From assembly GCF_030412785.1 (NCBI RefSeq), contig NZ_CP125295.1, positions 5,270,001 to 5,334,000 on the forward strand: a stretch of DNA of 64,000 bases. Direction: 5' to 3'. A program made the translations under genes and the position numbers. Below are positions 19,776 to 28,021 of this stretch, piece after piece; position 1 is the stretch's first letter, and every line of letters starts with the position of its first letter. Source of the DNA: Paraburkholderia sabiae (GTDB lineage Bacteria > Pseudomonadota > Gammaproteobacteria > Burkholderiales > Burkholderiaceae). Below the pieces are notes generated by a model. The model saw only the letters and a list, made by a program, of their open reading frames with translations. It made no database searches and was not told where the DNA came from.

Positions 19776-20537
19776 ATGACTTTCCACTTCCAGCACATTG
19801 CGCGCCGCGCCGCCTGCCGGCCGCTGTTCGTGGCACTGATCGGCAGCCTTGCGACGGCGAGCGCAGCGCACGCCGCGCCCCACATGTCGGGAAATGCGAT
19901 GGCAATCCCGCACAGGCTGATTATCATCGATGCGCAAGGCGACTCCACGATGTGGGGCTATCAGACGTCGAGCGGCTTCACGAAGTCCTGGCAATCGCCG
20001 AACAATCCGCCCGCGTTGCTTCAGGCTGCGTTGCAGGCGCGCTTCGGCGCGCATGTGATCGTGCAGAACAACAGCGTGCCGGGCGCGACGCTCGTCGATC
20101 GAGAGCGAGGCATGCATGGTTATGGACAACCGTACTCGCGCTGGGTGACGACGTCGCCCGCGCATATCGTGATCGTCAACTTCGCGCTCAACGACGCCGA
20201 CAATCACGTGAAGGAACCGCCCGCGGCGTTTCGCGCGCAACTGATGCGCTTCATCGAGGAGTCGCGCAGCGCGGGACGCATCGTCGTGCTCGAAGAACCC
20301 AATCCCGTCGATTACGCGCTGAACAGGACGGTCGTGCCGCAATACGTGGCCGTCGTCGATGAACTGGCGAAACGCTATGGGCTCGCACTCGTGCGGCAGT
20401 ATGCGCCGATCGGTGCGCGGCGCGACTGGCGTTCGCTGCTGATCGACGGCGTTCATCCGACCGATACGCTTTATAAGCTCAAGGCCGAGCGGCAACGCGA
20501 GGTGATCGAGCCGATCGTGGCGAAGCTGATCGGGTAG
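19776..20537 (+). CDS. Secreted SGNH/GDSL-family hydrolase
   Basis: The 253-residue protein has a Sec signal peptide (about residues 1-35, ending ATASAAHAAP). It is followed by an SGNH hydrolase fold: block I DAQGDSTMWGY with the nucleophile serine in GDS, the Asn block (FALNDADNH) and the catalytic block V, DGVHPTD. The start at 19776 is chosen because the signal peptide begins just after it and GGGG precedes it. Members act as periplasmic or secreted esterases or lipases on acyl groups of lipids or polysaccharides. The substrate is unknown. Confidence 0.83.
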   Translation: MTFHFQHIARRAACRPLFVALIGSLATASAAHAAPHMSGNAMAIPHRLIIIDAQGDSTMWGYQTSSGFTKSWQSPNNPPALLQAALQARFGAHVIVQNNSVPGATLVDRERGMHGYGQPYSRWVTTSPAHIVIVNFALNDADNHVKEPPAAFRAQLMRFIEESRSAGRIVVLEEPNPVDYALNRTVVPQYVAVVDELAKRYGLALVRQYAPIGARRDWRSLLIDGVHPTDTLYKLKAERQREVIEPIVAKLIG

Positions 20538-20563
20538 TCAATGCGGCGTTGGGCGCCGCATGC

Positions 20564-20851
20564 TCATTCGCCCACTGAAAACGTCTGTTGCGAAGCGACC
20601 AGCTTCGGATGCGGCTCGCATCCGCAGATGCACAGATCGTCGCTCAACGCAGCGTGCCGGCCGTCGGGCGCCGTCATCACCTCGCGCGGACCGTCGCACT
20701 GGATCTTGCCCGTCGTCTTGCACGCGGGACACATCACGTTGTCGCCTTCATGCGCGACGTCGCGCCCTGCGAGTTGAATCGTGGTGGACACGGCTTGCAC
20801 CGTGCCGTTCGCCGTCGTCGTGTCGCCGTTCAGGATCAGATAGCGCTTCAT
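20564..20851 (-). CDS. PAAR-domain protein (type VI secretion spike tip)
   Basis: The 95-residue protein begins MKRYLILNGDTTTANGTV and continues with PAAR-type repeats: VAHEGDNVMCPACKTTGKIQCDGPR and DLCICGCEPHPKLVASQQ. The cysteines and histidines are in the positions that hold the zinc in the conical PAAR tip. PAAR proteins cap the VgrG spike of type VI secretion systems and carry or recruit effectors. No vgrG or T6SS gene lies in the window, so it is an orphan PAAR. A 17-base palindrome sits 65 bases upstream. Confidence 0.82.
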   Translation of the reverse strand: MKRYLILNGDTTTANGTVQAVSTTIQLAGRDVAHEGDNVMCPACKTTGKIQCDGPREVMTAPDGRHAALSDDLCICGCEPHPKLVASQQTFSVGE

Positions 20852-21156
20852 GATGTGCTCGCCGGTTGAATTCGCGGATTCTACAAAAGATCGGTGAATT
20901 AACCAATCGAGCGGATTTAAACGTCGTTTAAACCGCTTTCTTTATGCAATGGGCATTCGTTTAGTCGTTTGGTTGATTGCTCTTTTAGTGTCTTTGGGAA
21001 GTTGCAATCGATGAGCGCTCGCGAGGTCTCGTCTGCCGTTGATCCTTTTTGACATCGTGGATTCGTGCTCTCCATAGAATCGCGCGCTGGCTGAGGTCGT
21101 CGTGACTTCAGCATCGAATCATCGCAGTCCAGCGGTAATCAGGAGCACGGTTTTTC
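20852..21156. other. AT-rich intergenic region with a perfect palindrome
   Basis: This gap between the PAAR gene and a small membrane protein is AT-rich compared with flanking genes. It contains the palindrome at 20916-20932. A 21-codon frame at 20949-21014 encodes a lipoprotein-like peptide (MGIRLVVWLIALLVSLGSC plus two residues), but it lacks a clear ribosome site. A 65-codon minus frame at 20917-21114 has no supporting features. No confident gene is called. Confidence 0.4.
20916..20932. promoter_or_regulatory. Perfect 17-base palindrome upstream of PAAR gene
   Basis: The sequence TTTAAACG-T-CGTTTAAA is a perfect inverted repeat with a one-base centre. It lies 65 bases upstream of the PAAR start on its promoter side. 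It has the form of an operator for a dimeric regulator. No regulator is identified. Confidence 0.45.
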
Positions 21157-21435
21157 ATGCAGGAACGCAGGGATGGTCGCGGTACGAAATTGATCGCGAG
21201 GAAAATCTTTAATCGCATGCCGATGCCATGTGTAAAGGGATTACTCGCGATGATGTTCGTCTGGGTGATCGGCGTCGAACTCGTCGCGTGGTGGTGCCTC
21301 GACATGAGCGCGCTCGGCGGCATGGAATTCTGGCCCGTCGTGCTGTGGGGCGTGACGCCCTTCTCGATGCTTGCGGGCGCGTTGGTCGACTGTCTCGTGC
21401 GTACTGAGCGGTTCGGGAAGCGCGGCAATTCCTGA
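21157..21435 (+). CDS. Small two-helix membrane protein, hypothetical
   Basis: The 92-residue protein has a basic N-terminus (about 25 residues), a first membrane helix around residues 28-46 (GLLAMMFVWVIGVELVAWW) and a second around 55-78 (EFWPVVLWGVTPFSMLAGALVD), then a charged tail. The family is not recognised. GGAG lies 12 bases before the ATG, a long spacing; an internal start at MPMPCVKG is possible. It lies just upstream of tRNA-Ser in the accessory stretch. Confidence 0.5.
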   Translation: MQERRDGRGTKLIARKIFNRMPMPCVKGLLAMMFVWVIGVELVAWWCLDMSALGGMEFWPVVLWGVTPFSMLAGALVDCLVRTERFGKRGNS

Positions 21436-21493
21436 GGCTTCAGAAAGCAAACTGGCATGGGCGCCAGAGTCCTGCTATAATGCGCCTCCCGCC

Positions 21494-21584
21494 GGAGAGA
21501 TGGATGAGCGGTTTAAGTCGCACGCCTGGAAAGCGTGTATAGGTTAATAGCCTATCGGGGGTTCGAATCCCCCTCTCTCCGCCA
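21494..21584 (+). tRNA. tRNA-Ser (anticodon GGA)
   Basis: The cloverleaf is readable. The acceptor stem GGAGAGA pairs with TCTCTCC, the D arm contains GATGAGCGGTTTAAGTC, and the anticodon arm CGCCTGGAAAGCG gives anticodon GGA. A long variable arm (TATAGGTTAATAGCCTATC region) is typical of serine tRNAs. The T arm is GGGGGTTCGAATCCCCC, and CCA is encoded at the 3' end. At 91 bases it has the class II length. Confidence 0.97.
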
Positions 21585-21747
21585 CCCCGCCTTTTTTGAA
21601 CCGCCTGAATCAATCGGGTTCAATCGCCAAAAACCTTCCCAGCAACCTCCCAGCCGGTTCAGCGCAAACGGATTGTCGGTGTGCCTCCATCTTCGCGTCT
21701 GTCCGCGTTTGCGTCCAACGAACGTACCGTTGCTTGCGTTCTGCGAC

Positions 21748-22230
21748 TCACGATAGTGACCACGGATCGACCTTGCCGCCTTCGATCACGAAATGCTTTG
21801 CCTCACTTTCAGGTGCGAAGAACCGCCAGTCTTCTTCGTCCGCAACGCCGTCCGATGTCAAGACGATGCGAGCGCCAGTCGATAAGAAAATCGTCGCGCC
21901 ACCTGATGTACCGGCAGAAATCCCATTAACGATAACGCGTCCCGACTCGATGAGCAATTGGCGCATTCGATTGGTAGTTCGCCTTATGGCATCGTCGGAG
22001 CTGAAATCGGCGCGTGAGGCGAACACGACGCCAGCGTTTTCGAGCTGCCAGTCGCATTGAATATGCAGCGCCCACGCGCCGCCATCAAGAGGCGTTCCGC
22101 GGCGAGTGACGTAATGTCTGATGGGGCCGAAGTGCAGCGTTAGCATGTCCGTCGCATGACTAACCACGCTAACCTCCAATCCAACAATGCTGGAAAGGCG
22201 GCAGCTAATTTCTTCTCTCGTATCAGTCAT
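21748..22230 (-). CDS. Candidate immunity protein, hypothetical
   Basis: The 160-residue soluble protein begins MTDTREEISCRLSSIVG. It contains GAWALHIQCDWQLENAGVV, a WALH(I/V)QC-W block of the kind I associate with small proteins beside Rhs and other polymorphic toxins. The start overlaps the upstream toxin-like gene by 8 bases, and GGAGG sits inside that gene about 7 bases before the ATG, so the two are translationally coupled. That matches a toxin-immunity arrangement. The function is inferred from position and pattern. It could simply be an accessory conserved protein. Confidence 0.5.
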   Translation of the reverse strand: MTDTREEISCRLSSIVGLEVSVVSHATDMLTLHFGPIRHYVTRRGTPLDGGAWALHIQCDWQLENAGVVFASRADFSSDDAIRRTTNRMRQLLIESGRVIVNGISAGTSGGATIFLSTGARIVLTSDGVADEEDWRFFAPESEAKHFVIEGGKVDPWSLS

Positions 22231-22981
22231 TCCGGCCTCCGAACAGATCGATCGCGCGTTCCAGAACCTCGTGGTATCCAAGTCCCTGGCCGCTTATTTC
22301 CCGGTGAAGCTCTTGCGCCTGGTCCTGGTCGAGCCCCAGGGCCCTGACGACAGCCTTGAATTGCCTGTTCTGCGCCTGGTTGCCTCGAGGCGTACCCTCT
22401 CCACCCGCCAACGCCTGAACGTCGCCCGTCACGTCGTCTGGCGCATACCCGAACGGCTGCGCGCTACCGAGATCCGTTCTGGCCGTGTCGGCGAACCCTG
22501 CAAGCGGGGTTGCAATGCGGCCATCGGGCAGCACGTCGCCGGGATTGGCATTCCATATCGAGAGCCAATCGTTCGCTGGAAGCATCGACAGAGACGGGCT
22601 GACGAACGAGCCCGCGCTCGCGATTCGCGACGCGCCCTTAAAGAGCTGGGATGGTGTGAACGTCGCAACGGGAGGCTTGGGGTTGCTGCTTCCGGCACTC
22701 CCCGTCCCTGTATAACGCGGAGGATCGGGTATCGCCACGATGTCGCCCGTCTCGATCGCACGCCTGATCTTGAACACGGCATGCGCCGGCCTCTCGCCGT
22801 CTAACCCGAGAAGGCTGCAGAATTCCTGCATCAACGCATCGTCACGGGTCCAACTGAACGCATCGGCGAGAAACGCTTTCGCGGCATCGGCGGCGCGCTG
22901 TTTGTCGGCGTCCCGCACGAAGGCATTGCGACGAAGGCGCAACGTCAGCGAACGATCCGCCAGCCTGATTTCTGTACCCAC
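22223..22981 (-). CDS. Candidate polymorphic toxin with C-terminal QNRQF...SGQG domain
   Basis: The 252-residue protein starts at a GTG, preceded by GGAGGAAGG at short spacing. Three parts are visible: an N-terminal charged helical region (1-85), a Pro/Gly/Ser-rich linker (86-104), and a middle region ending in Gly-rich sequence. The compact C-terminal block (about 195-248) contains NQAQNRQFKAVVRALGL and LHREISGQGLGYHEVLERA. That block resembles short C-terminal domains found at the ends of Rhs and other polymorphic toxins, as I recall the family. There is no signal peptide or Rhs repeat. An orphan PAAR gene lies 1.4 kb downstream, across tRNA-Ser. Alternative: a non-toxic accessory protein. 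Confidence 0.5.
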   Translation of the reverse strand: MGTEIRLADRSLTLRLRRNAFVRDADKQRAADAAKAFLADAFSWTRDDALMQEFCSLLGLDGERPAHAVFKIRRAIETGDIVAIPDPPRYTGTGSAGSSNPKPPVATFTPSQLFKGASRIASAGSFVSPSLSMLPANDWLSIWNANPGDVLPDGRIATPLAGFADTARTDLGSAQPFGYAPDDVTGDVQALAGGEGTPRGNQAQNRQFKAVVRALGLDQDQAQELHREISGQGLGYHEVLERAIDLFGGRND

Positions 22982-23145
22982 CCTTCCTCCACGCGACTGG
23001 ACAGAGCGGGTATACCTAGCACAGCGCCAAATCCTTTTTGAAAAGCTTCGTCAACGTGGCGGGACAATCTGCACGCCTGCATCGTCGATCCAGTCCCGAT
23101 TTGCGGAGTTATCTGCTTCCCGGCTCGCACTCCTCCCTCAACCCC

Positions 23146-25164
23146 TCACGGATGCCGTATATAGTCCACCAGCGCCCTTGTATAAGCATCCGGCTTCCGA
23201 TCCACGAGACTCACGAGCACCGCCACCAGAAACCCCGCCGGCACGCCGAACACGCCCGAACTGATCGGCTCGATACCAAACCATCGCGGTCCGACGAAGC
23301 CCGTCAGCTGCGTGAAGAACGGATACGTCGACACGATGTACCAGATGCACACCACAAGCCCCGCCACCATGCCCGCCACTGCGCCGAGACGCGTCGTGCG
23401 CTTCCAGAACACGCCTAGAACGAGCACAGGAAAAAGACTCGACGCCGCCAGCGAAAACGCCGCGCCCACCAGAAACAGAATGTTCCCCGCATTCAGCGAT
23501 GCCACATACGACGCTAACAACGCAACGCCGAGCAGCAGAATCTTCGAGATCGTCACGCGCTTCTGACTCGACGCTTCGGGATCGACCATGTGGTAGTACA
23601 CATCATGCGAGAGCGCATTGGCAATCGTCAGCAGCAAACCATCGGCCGTCGATAGCGCCGCCGCCAGCGCACCCGCCGCGATCAGCCCCGACATCACGTA
23701 CGGCAGCCCCGCAATCTCGGGCGCGGCGAGCACCACCATGTCGGGCTGCATCTGGATCTCGCTCCATCGCACGATGCCGTCGCCGTTCACATCTGCAATG
23801 CTGATCAGGTACGGCTCGACGCGCCGCCATTGCATCACCCATTGCGGCAGTTCGGAAAAGCGATGCCCGACGAGATTCGACAGGATCTCGTACTTGATCA
23901 GCACGGCAAGCACGGGCACGGTCAGATAGAACAGCGCGACGAAGAACAGCGTCCAGCCGACCGAGCGCCGCGCCGATGCCACCGACGTCGTCGTGTTGTA
24001 GCGCGTGAGGATGTGCGGCAGGCTCGCCGTCCCCAGCGACAGACACAGCAGCAACGATAGAAAGTTGCGCTGATGCAGCCGCCGCTCTTCTTCATTCGCG
24101 GCGGGAAACGGTTCGTGCATCGGCACGGGCGCCGCCGCGCGCTGCATCATCTCGTCGCGCTGCTGTGCCCACACGATCTGCGCCATCGCCGGATCGCGTG
24201 GAAAGCGCGCGATGCGCCGTTCGAGATCGGCGATCTCGCGCAACGGGCCGTTATGCCGCCGGAGATCGTCGAGTTGCGCGGTCAGACGGCTCTTCTCGTC
24301 GATGAACGATTGCGGCAGGCTGTCGATCTGCGTCTGGATCAACGCGGCGCGCATCCGGTAGTCGTCGCGCACGGCCTGCTCCAACGGCGCATCGCGCACG
24401 CTGCGCTCTAGCGGCTCGATGCGCTCCATCAACCGGCCATAGCTCAGTTGCGGCACCCAGCCGAGCCCGTCCTTGTGCGCGATCATCGACACGGGAATCA
24501 GGAACGCCACGATCAGGATGATGTACTGCGCGACCTGCGTCCACGTCACCGCGCGCATGCCGCCGAGAAACGAGCACACCAGAATGCCCGCGAGCCCGCA
24601 GAAGATGCCGATCGCGAAGTCGACGCCGATGAAGCGCGTCGCAATGAGCCCGACGCCCTGAATCTGCGCGACGAGATAAACGAACGAACAAAGAATCGCC
24701 GACAGCGCAGCAAGGCCGCGCACCGCGTTGCTCGAAAAGCGCGTGCCGAGAAAATCGGGAATCGTGTAGCGCGCGAGCTTGCGCACGTACGGCGCGAGCA
24801 GGAACGCGACGAGGCAGTAGCCGCCCGTCCAGCCCATCGTGTACGCGAGGCCGTCGTAGCCCGTCGCGTAGATGCTGCCCGCGAGGCCGATGAACGACGC
24901 CGCCGACAGCCAGTCCGCCGCCGTCGCCATACCGTTGAACGCGGACGGCACGCGCCGCCCCGCCACGTAGTATTCGACGAGATCGGACGTGCGCGACAGC
25001 AGGCCGATCACGGCATACACGGCAATCGGCACGAACAGGAACACGTAGCCGATCCACATGCCCGGCCCGCTCACCGCCTCGATACGCCAGAGCAGATAGA
25101 TGAACGCGACAAAGCCCAGCGTGTAGAGCGAATACGAACGGATCAGCCGATGCGCGAGTTTCAT
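23146..25164 (-). CDS. Sodium:solute symporter, large subunit (acetate-type, SSS family)
   Basis: The 672-residue protein has about 13 membrane helices. It carries SSS family signatures (YYVAGRRVPSAFNGMATAAD, DWLSAASFIGLAG and, late, AAALSTADGLLLTIANALSHD). It belongs to the branch encoded with a DUF4212 small subunit, which starts 4 bases upstream in overlap, and lies downstream of acs, so acetate or another short carboxylate is the likely substrate. Two insertions stand out. One is a charged, coiled-coil-like loop at about residues 245-365. The other is an EF-hand-type calcium loop at 458-469 (DVNGDGIVRWSE) within a soluble loop before the next helix. Confidence 0.88.
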   Translation of the reverse strand: MKLAHRLIRSYSLYTLGFVAFIYLLWRIEAVSGPGMWIGYVFLFVPIAVYAVIGLLSRTSDLVEYYVAGRRVPSAFNGMATAADWLSAASFIGLAGSIYATGYDGLAYTMGWTGGYCLVAFLLAPYVRKLARYTIPDFLGTRFSSNAVRGLAALSAILCSFVYLVAQIQGVGLIATRFIGVDFAIGIFCGLAGILVCSFLGGMRAVTWTQVAQYIILIVAFLIPVSMIAHKDGLGWVPQLSYGRLMERIEPLERSVRDAPLEQAVRDDYRMRAALIQTQIDSLPQSFIDEKSRLTAQLDDLRRHNGPLREIADLERRIARFPRDPAMAQIVWAQQRDEMMQRAAAPVPMHEPFPAANEEERRLHQRNFLSLLLCLSLGTASLPHILTRYNTTTSVASARRSVGWTLFFVALFYLTVPVLAVLIKYEILSNLVGHRFSELPQWVMQWRRVEPYLISIADVNGDGIVRWSEIQMQPDMVVLAAPEIAGLPYVMSGLIAAGALAAALSTADGLLLTIANALSHDVYYHMVDPEASSQKRVTISKILLLGVALLASYVASLNAGNILFLVGAAFSLAASSLFPVLVLGVFWKRTTRLGAVAGMVAGLVVCIWYIVSTYPFFTQLTGFVGPRWFGIEPISSGVFGVPAGFLVAVLVSLVDRKPDAYTRALVDYIRHP

Positions 25165-25541
25165 CGGTCGGCGGTGCGCTCGGCGAAATCGTTCTGCGCG
25201 CTCGCTTCGAGCACGCGCTGGAGCTGCGCGTCGGCGCGCTGCATCAGCACGATGTAGACGGCGATCAGCACGAGATATACGAGAATCGCGCCCTGTGCGC
25301 CCATATAGAACGGCAGGCTGAAGCCCGCGACGCGCATCTGCACGAGACTACGCGCGATCAGCGGCACGACGAAGGACACGACGAAGCCGATCACCATCAA
25401 CGTAGCGATCAACGCGATGTTAAAGCGCCAGTAGCGCGCGTGCGCGCGCGCCATCGCCTCCGTCACGGGCGGAGGTTCGGGCACGGGATTGATCGTGTGT
25501 CGCGAGGTGTGGTGTGGCGCGGCCATGCGCCTGTTTATCAA
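25161..25541 (-). CDS. DUF4212 symporter small subunit
   Basis: The 126-residue protein has a Pro-rich hydrophilic N-terminus and then two membrane helices (about residues 40-65, FNIALIATLMVIGFVVSFVVPL, and 80-102, GAQGAILVYLVLIAVYIVLM). ARYWRFN before the first helix and the helix pair are characteristic of DUF4212, the small partner of certain sodium:solute symporters. Its stop overlaps the ATG of the large subunit by 4 bases, so the two form one transport unit. The start may be 25541 or the ATG at 25526. Confidence 0.87.
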   Translation of the reverse strand: MINRRMAAPHHTSRHTINPVPEPPPVTEAMARAHARYWRFNIALIATLMVIGFVVSFVVPLIARSLVQMRVAGFSLPFYMGAQGAILVYLVLIAVYIVLMQRADAQLQRVLEASAQNDFAERTADR

Positions 25542-25605
25542 AAACGTGTTGCATCGGCAATCGGGGTTGTCCGTGCAACGATTCGCTTGTGCGCATGAAG
25601 CTCAA

Positions 25606-25640
25606 TGAAAAGCGGCGCATCCAGACCGGATGCACCGCTT
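25606..25640 (-). terminator. Probable rho-independent terminator of acs
   Basis: A 13-base inverted repeat with one mismatch (AAGCGGYGCATCC on each arm, 25610-25622 and 25628-25640) is followed on the minus strand by TTTT. It lies 34 bases past the acs stop. Confidence 0.6.
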
Positions 25641-25673
25641 CATTCTCTTCAACGCTTTACGCGCGGCTCAAGC

Positions 25674-27656
25674 TCAGCGCGACTCGCCCAGCTGATCGAG
25701 AATCGCCGGATTCTCGAGCGTCGACACGTCCTGCGTGATCTCTTCGCCCTTCGCGAGCGAACGCAACAGACGCCGCATGATCTTGCCCGAACGCGTCTTC
25801 GGCAGGTTGTCGCCGAAGCGGATGTCCTTCGGTTTCGCGATCGGACCAATTTCCTTGCCGACCCAGTTGCGCAGATCCGCCGCGATCTTCGCGGCCTCTT
25901 CGCCTTCCGGACGCGCGCGCTTCAGCACGACGAACGCGCACACGGCTTCGCCCGTCGTGTCGTCGGGACGACCGACCACGGCCGCTTCCGCGACGAGCGG
26001 ATTCGCGACCAGCGCCGACTCGATCTCCATCGTGCCGAGCCGGTGACCCGACACATTCAGCACGTCGTCGATACGGCCCATGATCGTGAAGTAGCCGGTT
26101 TCCTTGTCGCACACCGAGCCGTCGCCCGCCAGATAGAGCTTGCCGCCCAGTTCTTCGGGGAAGTAGCTCTTCTTGAAGCGCTCGGGGTCGCCCCAGATCG
26201 TGCGGATCATCGACGGCCATGGACGCTTGATGACAAGAATGCCGCCCTGTCCGTTCGGCACGTCCTGCCCGGTTTCATCGACGATGGCGGCCATGATGCC
26301 CGGCAGCGCCAGCGTGCACGATCCCGGCACGAGCGGCGTCGCGCCCGGCAGCGGCGTGATCATGTGACCGCCCGTTTCCGTCTGCCACCATGTATCGACG
26401 ATCGGGCAACGCGAGCCGCCCACGTTCTCGTAGTACCACACCCACGCTTCGGGATTGATCGGCTCGCCGACCGTGCCGATGATGCGCAGCGACGACAGGT
26501 CGTAGCTCTTCGGATGCACCTTCGCGTCGGCTTCGGCGGCCTTGATCAGCGAACGGATCGCCGTCGGCGCCGTGTAGAACACGGTGACCTTGTGCTTCTG
26601 GATCATGTCCCAGAAGCGGCCTGCGTTCGGATACGTCGGCACGCCTTCGAACACGACCTGCGTGCCGCCGAGCGCGAGTGGGCCATACGTGATGTAGCTG
26701 TGGCCCGTGACCCAGCCGATGTCGGCCGTACACCAGAAGATGTCCGTCGGCTTCCAGTCGAAGGTCCACTTCATCGTCTGCGCGGCCCACAGCAGATAGC
26801 CGCCCGTGCTGTGCTGCACGCCCTTCGGCTTGCCCGTCGAACCCGACGTGTAGAGGATGAAAAGCGGATGTTCGGCGCCGACCCACTCGGGCGGGCATTG
26901 ATCCGACTCGCTCGCGGTGATCTCGTGCATCCACAGATCGCGCTTGTCGTCCCACCCGGTCTTGCCGCCCGTGCGCCTGTAGACGATCACGCTCTTCACC
27001 GCTTCGCAGCCGCCCATCGCGAGCGCTTCGTCGGCGATGTTCTTCAGCGGCAGCGCCTTGCCGCCGCGCATCTGTTCGTCGGACGTGATCAGCGCGACGG
27101 CGCCCACATCGACGAGACGCTCGTTCAGCGACTTCGACGAGAAGCCGCCGAACACGACCGAGTGCGTCGCGCCGATGCGCGCACACGCCTGCATCGCGAC
27201 GATGCCTTCGACCGACATCGGCATATAGATGACGACGCGATCGCCCTTTTTGATGCCGCGTTTCTTCAGCGCATTCGCGAAGCGCGACACGCGTTGCAGC
27301 ATGTCGTTGTACGTGACGTTGGTGACGGTGCCGTCGTCGGCTTCGAAGATGATCGCGACGCGCTCGCCGTTGCCCGCTTCGACGTGCCGGTCGATGCTGT
27401 TGTACGACGCATTCAGTTCGCCATCGTCATACCACTTGTAGAAAGGCGCGTTCGATTCGTCGAGCACCTTCGTGAAGGGCTTTTTCCAGCTGAGCGTTTC
27501 GCGCGCCAGCCTGCCCCAGAAGCCTTCGTAATCGCGCTCCGCCTCGGCGACGAGCGCCTTGTACGCGTCCATGCCGGACACAGTCGCCTGCGCCGTCACT
27601 TCGGCTGAAGGCTGAAACACGCGGCGTTCCTGAAGAACCGATTCAATCGCAGACAT
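25674..27656 (-). CDS. acs: Acetyl-CoA synthetase
   Basis: At 660 residues this is the standard Acs length. It activates acetate to acetyl-CoA through acetyl-AMP in the cytoplasm. The ANL motifs are intact: [20 protein letters not shown] (about residue 265), the WWQTETGG block, [12 protein letters not shown]...[20 protein letters not shown], and the C-terminal [14 protein letters not shown], whose lysine is the catalytic and acetyl-regulated residue. The ATG has AAGGGG 8 bases upstream. It lies upstream of, and codirectional with, the DUF4212/symporter pair (which begins 3' of it at 25541), consistent with an acetate-use locus. Confidence 0.96.
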   Translation of the reverse strand: MSAIESVLQERRVFQPSAEVTAQATVSGMDAYKALVAEAERDYEGFWGRLARETLSWKKPFTKVLDESNAPFYKWYDDGELNASYNSIDRHVEAGNGERVAIIFEADDGTVTNVTYNDMLQRVSRFANALKKRGIKKGDRVVIYMPMSVEGIVAMQACARIGATHSVVFGGFSSKSLNERLVDVGAVALITSDEQMRGGKALPLKNIADEALAMGGCEAVKSVIVYRRTGGKTGWDDKRDLWMHEITASESDQCPPEWVGAEHPLFILYTSGSTGKPKGVQHSTGGYLLWAAQTMKWTFDWKPTDIFWCTADIGWVTGHSYITYGPLALGGTQVVFEGVPTYPNAGRFWDMIQKHKVTVFYTAPTAIRSLIKAAEADAKVHPKSYDLSSLRIIGTVGEPINPEAWVWYYENVGGSRCPIVDTWWQTETGGHMITPLPGATPLVPGSCTLALPGIMAAIVDETGQDVPNGQGGILVIKRPWPSMIRTIWGDPERFKKSYFPEELGGKLYLAGDGSVCDKETGYFTIMGRIDDVLNVSGHRLGTMEIESALVANPLVAEAAVVGRPDDTTGEAVCAFVVLKRARPEGEEAAKIAADLRNWVGKEIGPIAKPKDIRFGDNLPKTRSGKIMRRLLRSLAKGEEITQDVSTLENPAILDQLGESR

Positions 27657-28021
27657 CGACTACCCCTTGGTGAAGATGAAACGTCAATCCTTTCTGATGC
27701 GCTCGCGATGCAGGCCTTGTCAGGCGCAACGCGTCGCTCCATGTCGTGTAGTGGCGCCGCGTGTGCTGACTGCGGCGTGTCTCCCACCCTCGTGCCCACG
27801 GGCATGGGCACTCATCAACTTCGATCATTTCCCACGATAAGCGTTGCAACTTACCGCGCACTTACTGAGCGCCCACCGGCTTATAGGCGAAAACACCAGG
27901 TTTCCACGACGCGCTATCAGGTGTCATGCAGGCATGTTGCAAGGCTTGCGCCCGCATCTGGTTGTGCACCGTTGTTAGCGCCCTCTTACAATGCTAACTG
28001 AACTCGCCGCATGGATTCCAG
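27657..28021. other. Divergent intergenic region between acs and EamA gene
   Basis: These 365 bases contain no convincing gene. They must carry the acs promoter and that of the divergent EamA gene. I see no clear palindrome, and no sigma-70 element I would defend. Confidence 0.4.

Noticed and set aside
20917..21114. A 65-codon minus frame between the PAAR and membrane-protein genes
   Set aside because: No ribosome site and no recognisable pattern; overlaps the palindrome.
21585..23145. Possible integrated island at tRNA-Ser with a duplicated att site
   Set aside because: I could not find a repeat of the tRNA 3' end within the next 1.6 kb, nor an integrase. The region may be accessory but is not shown to be an element.
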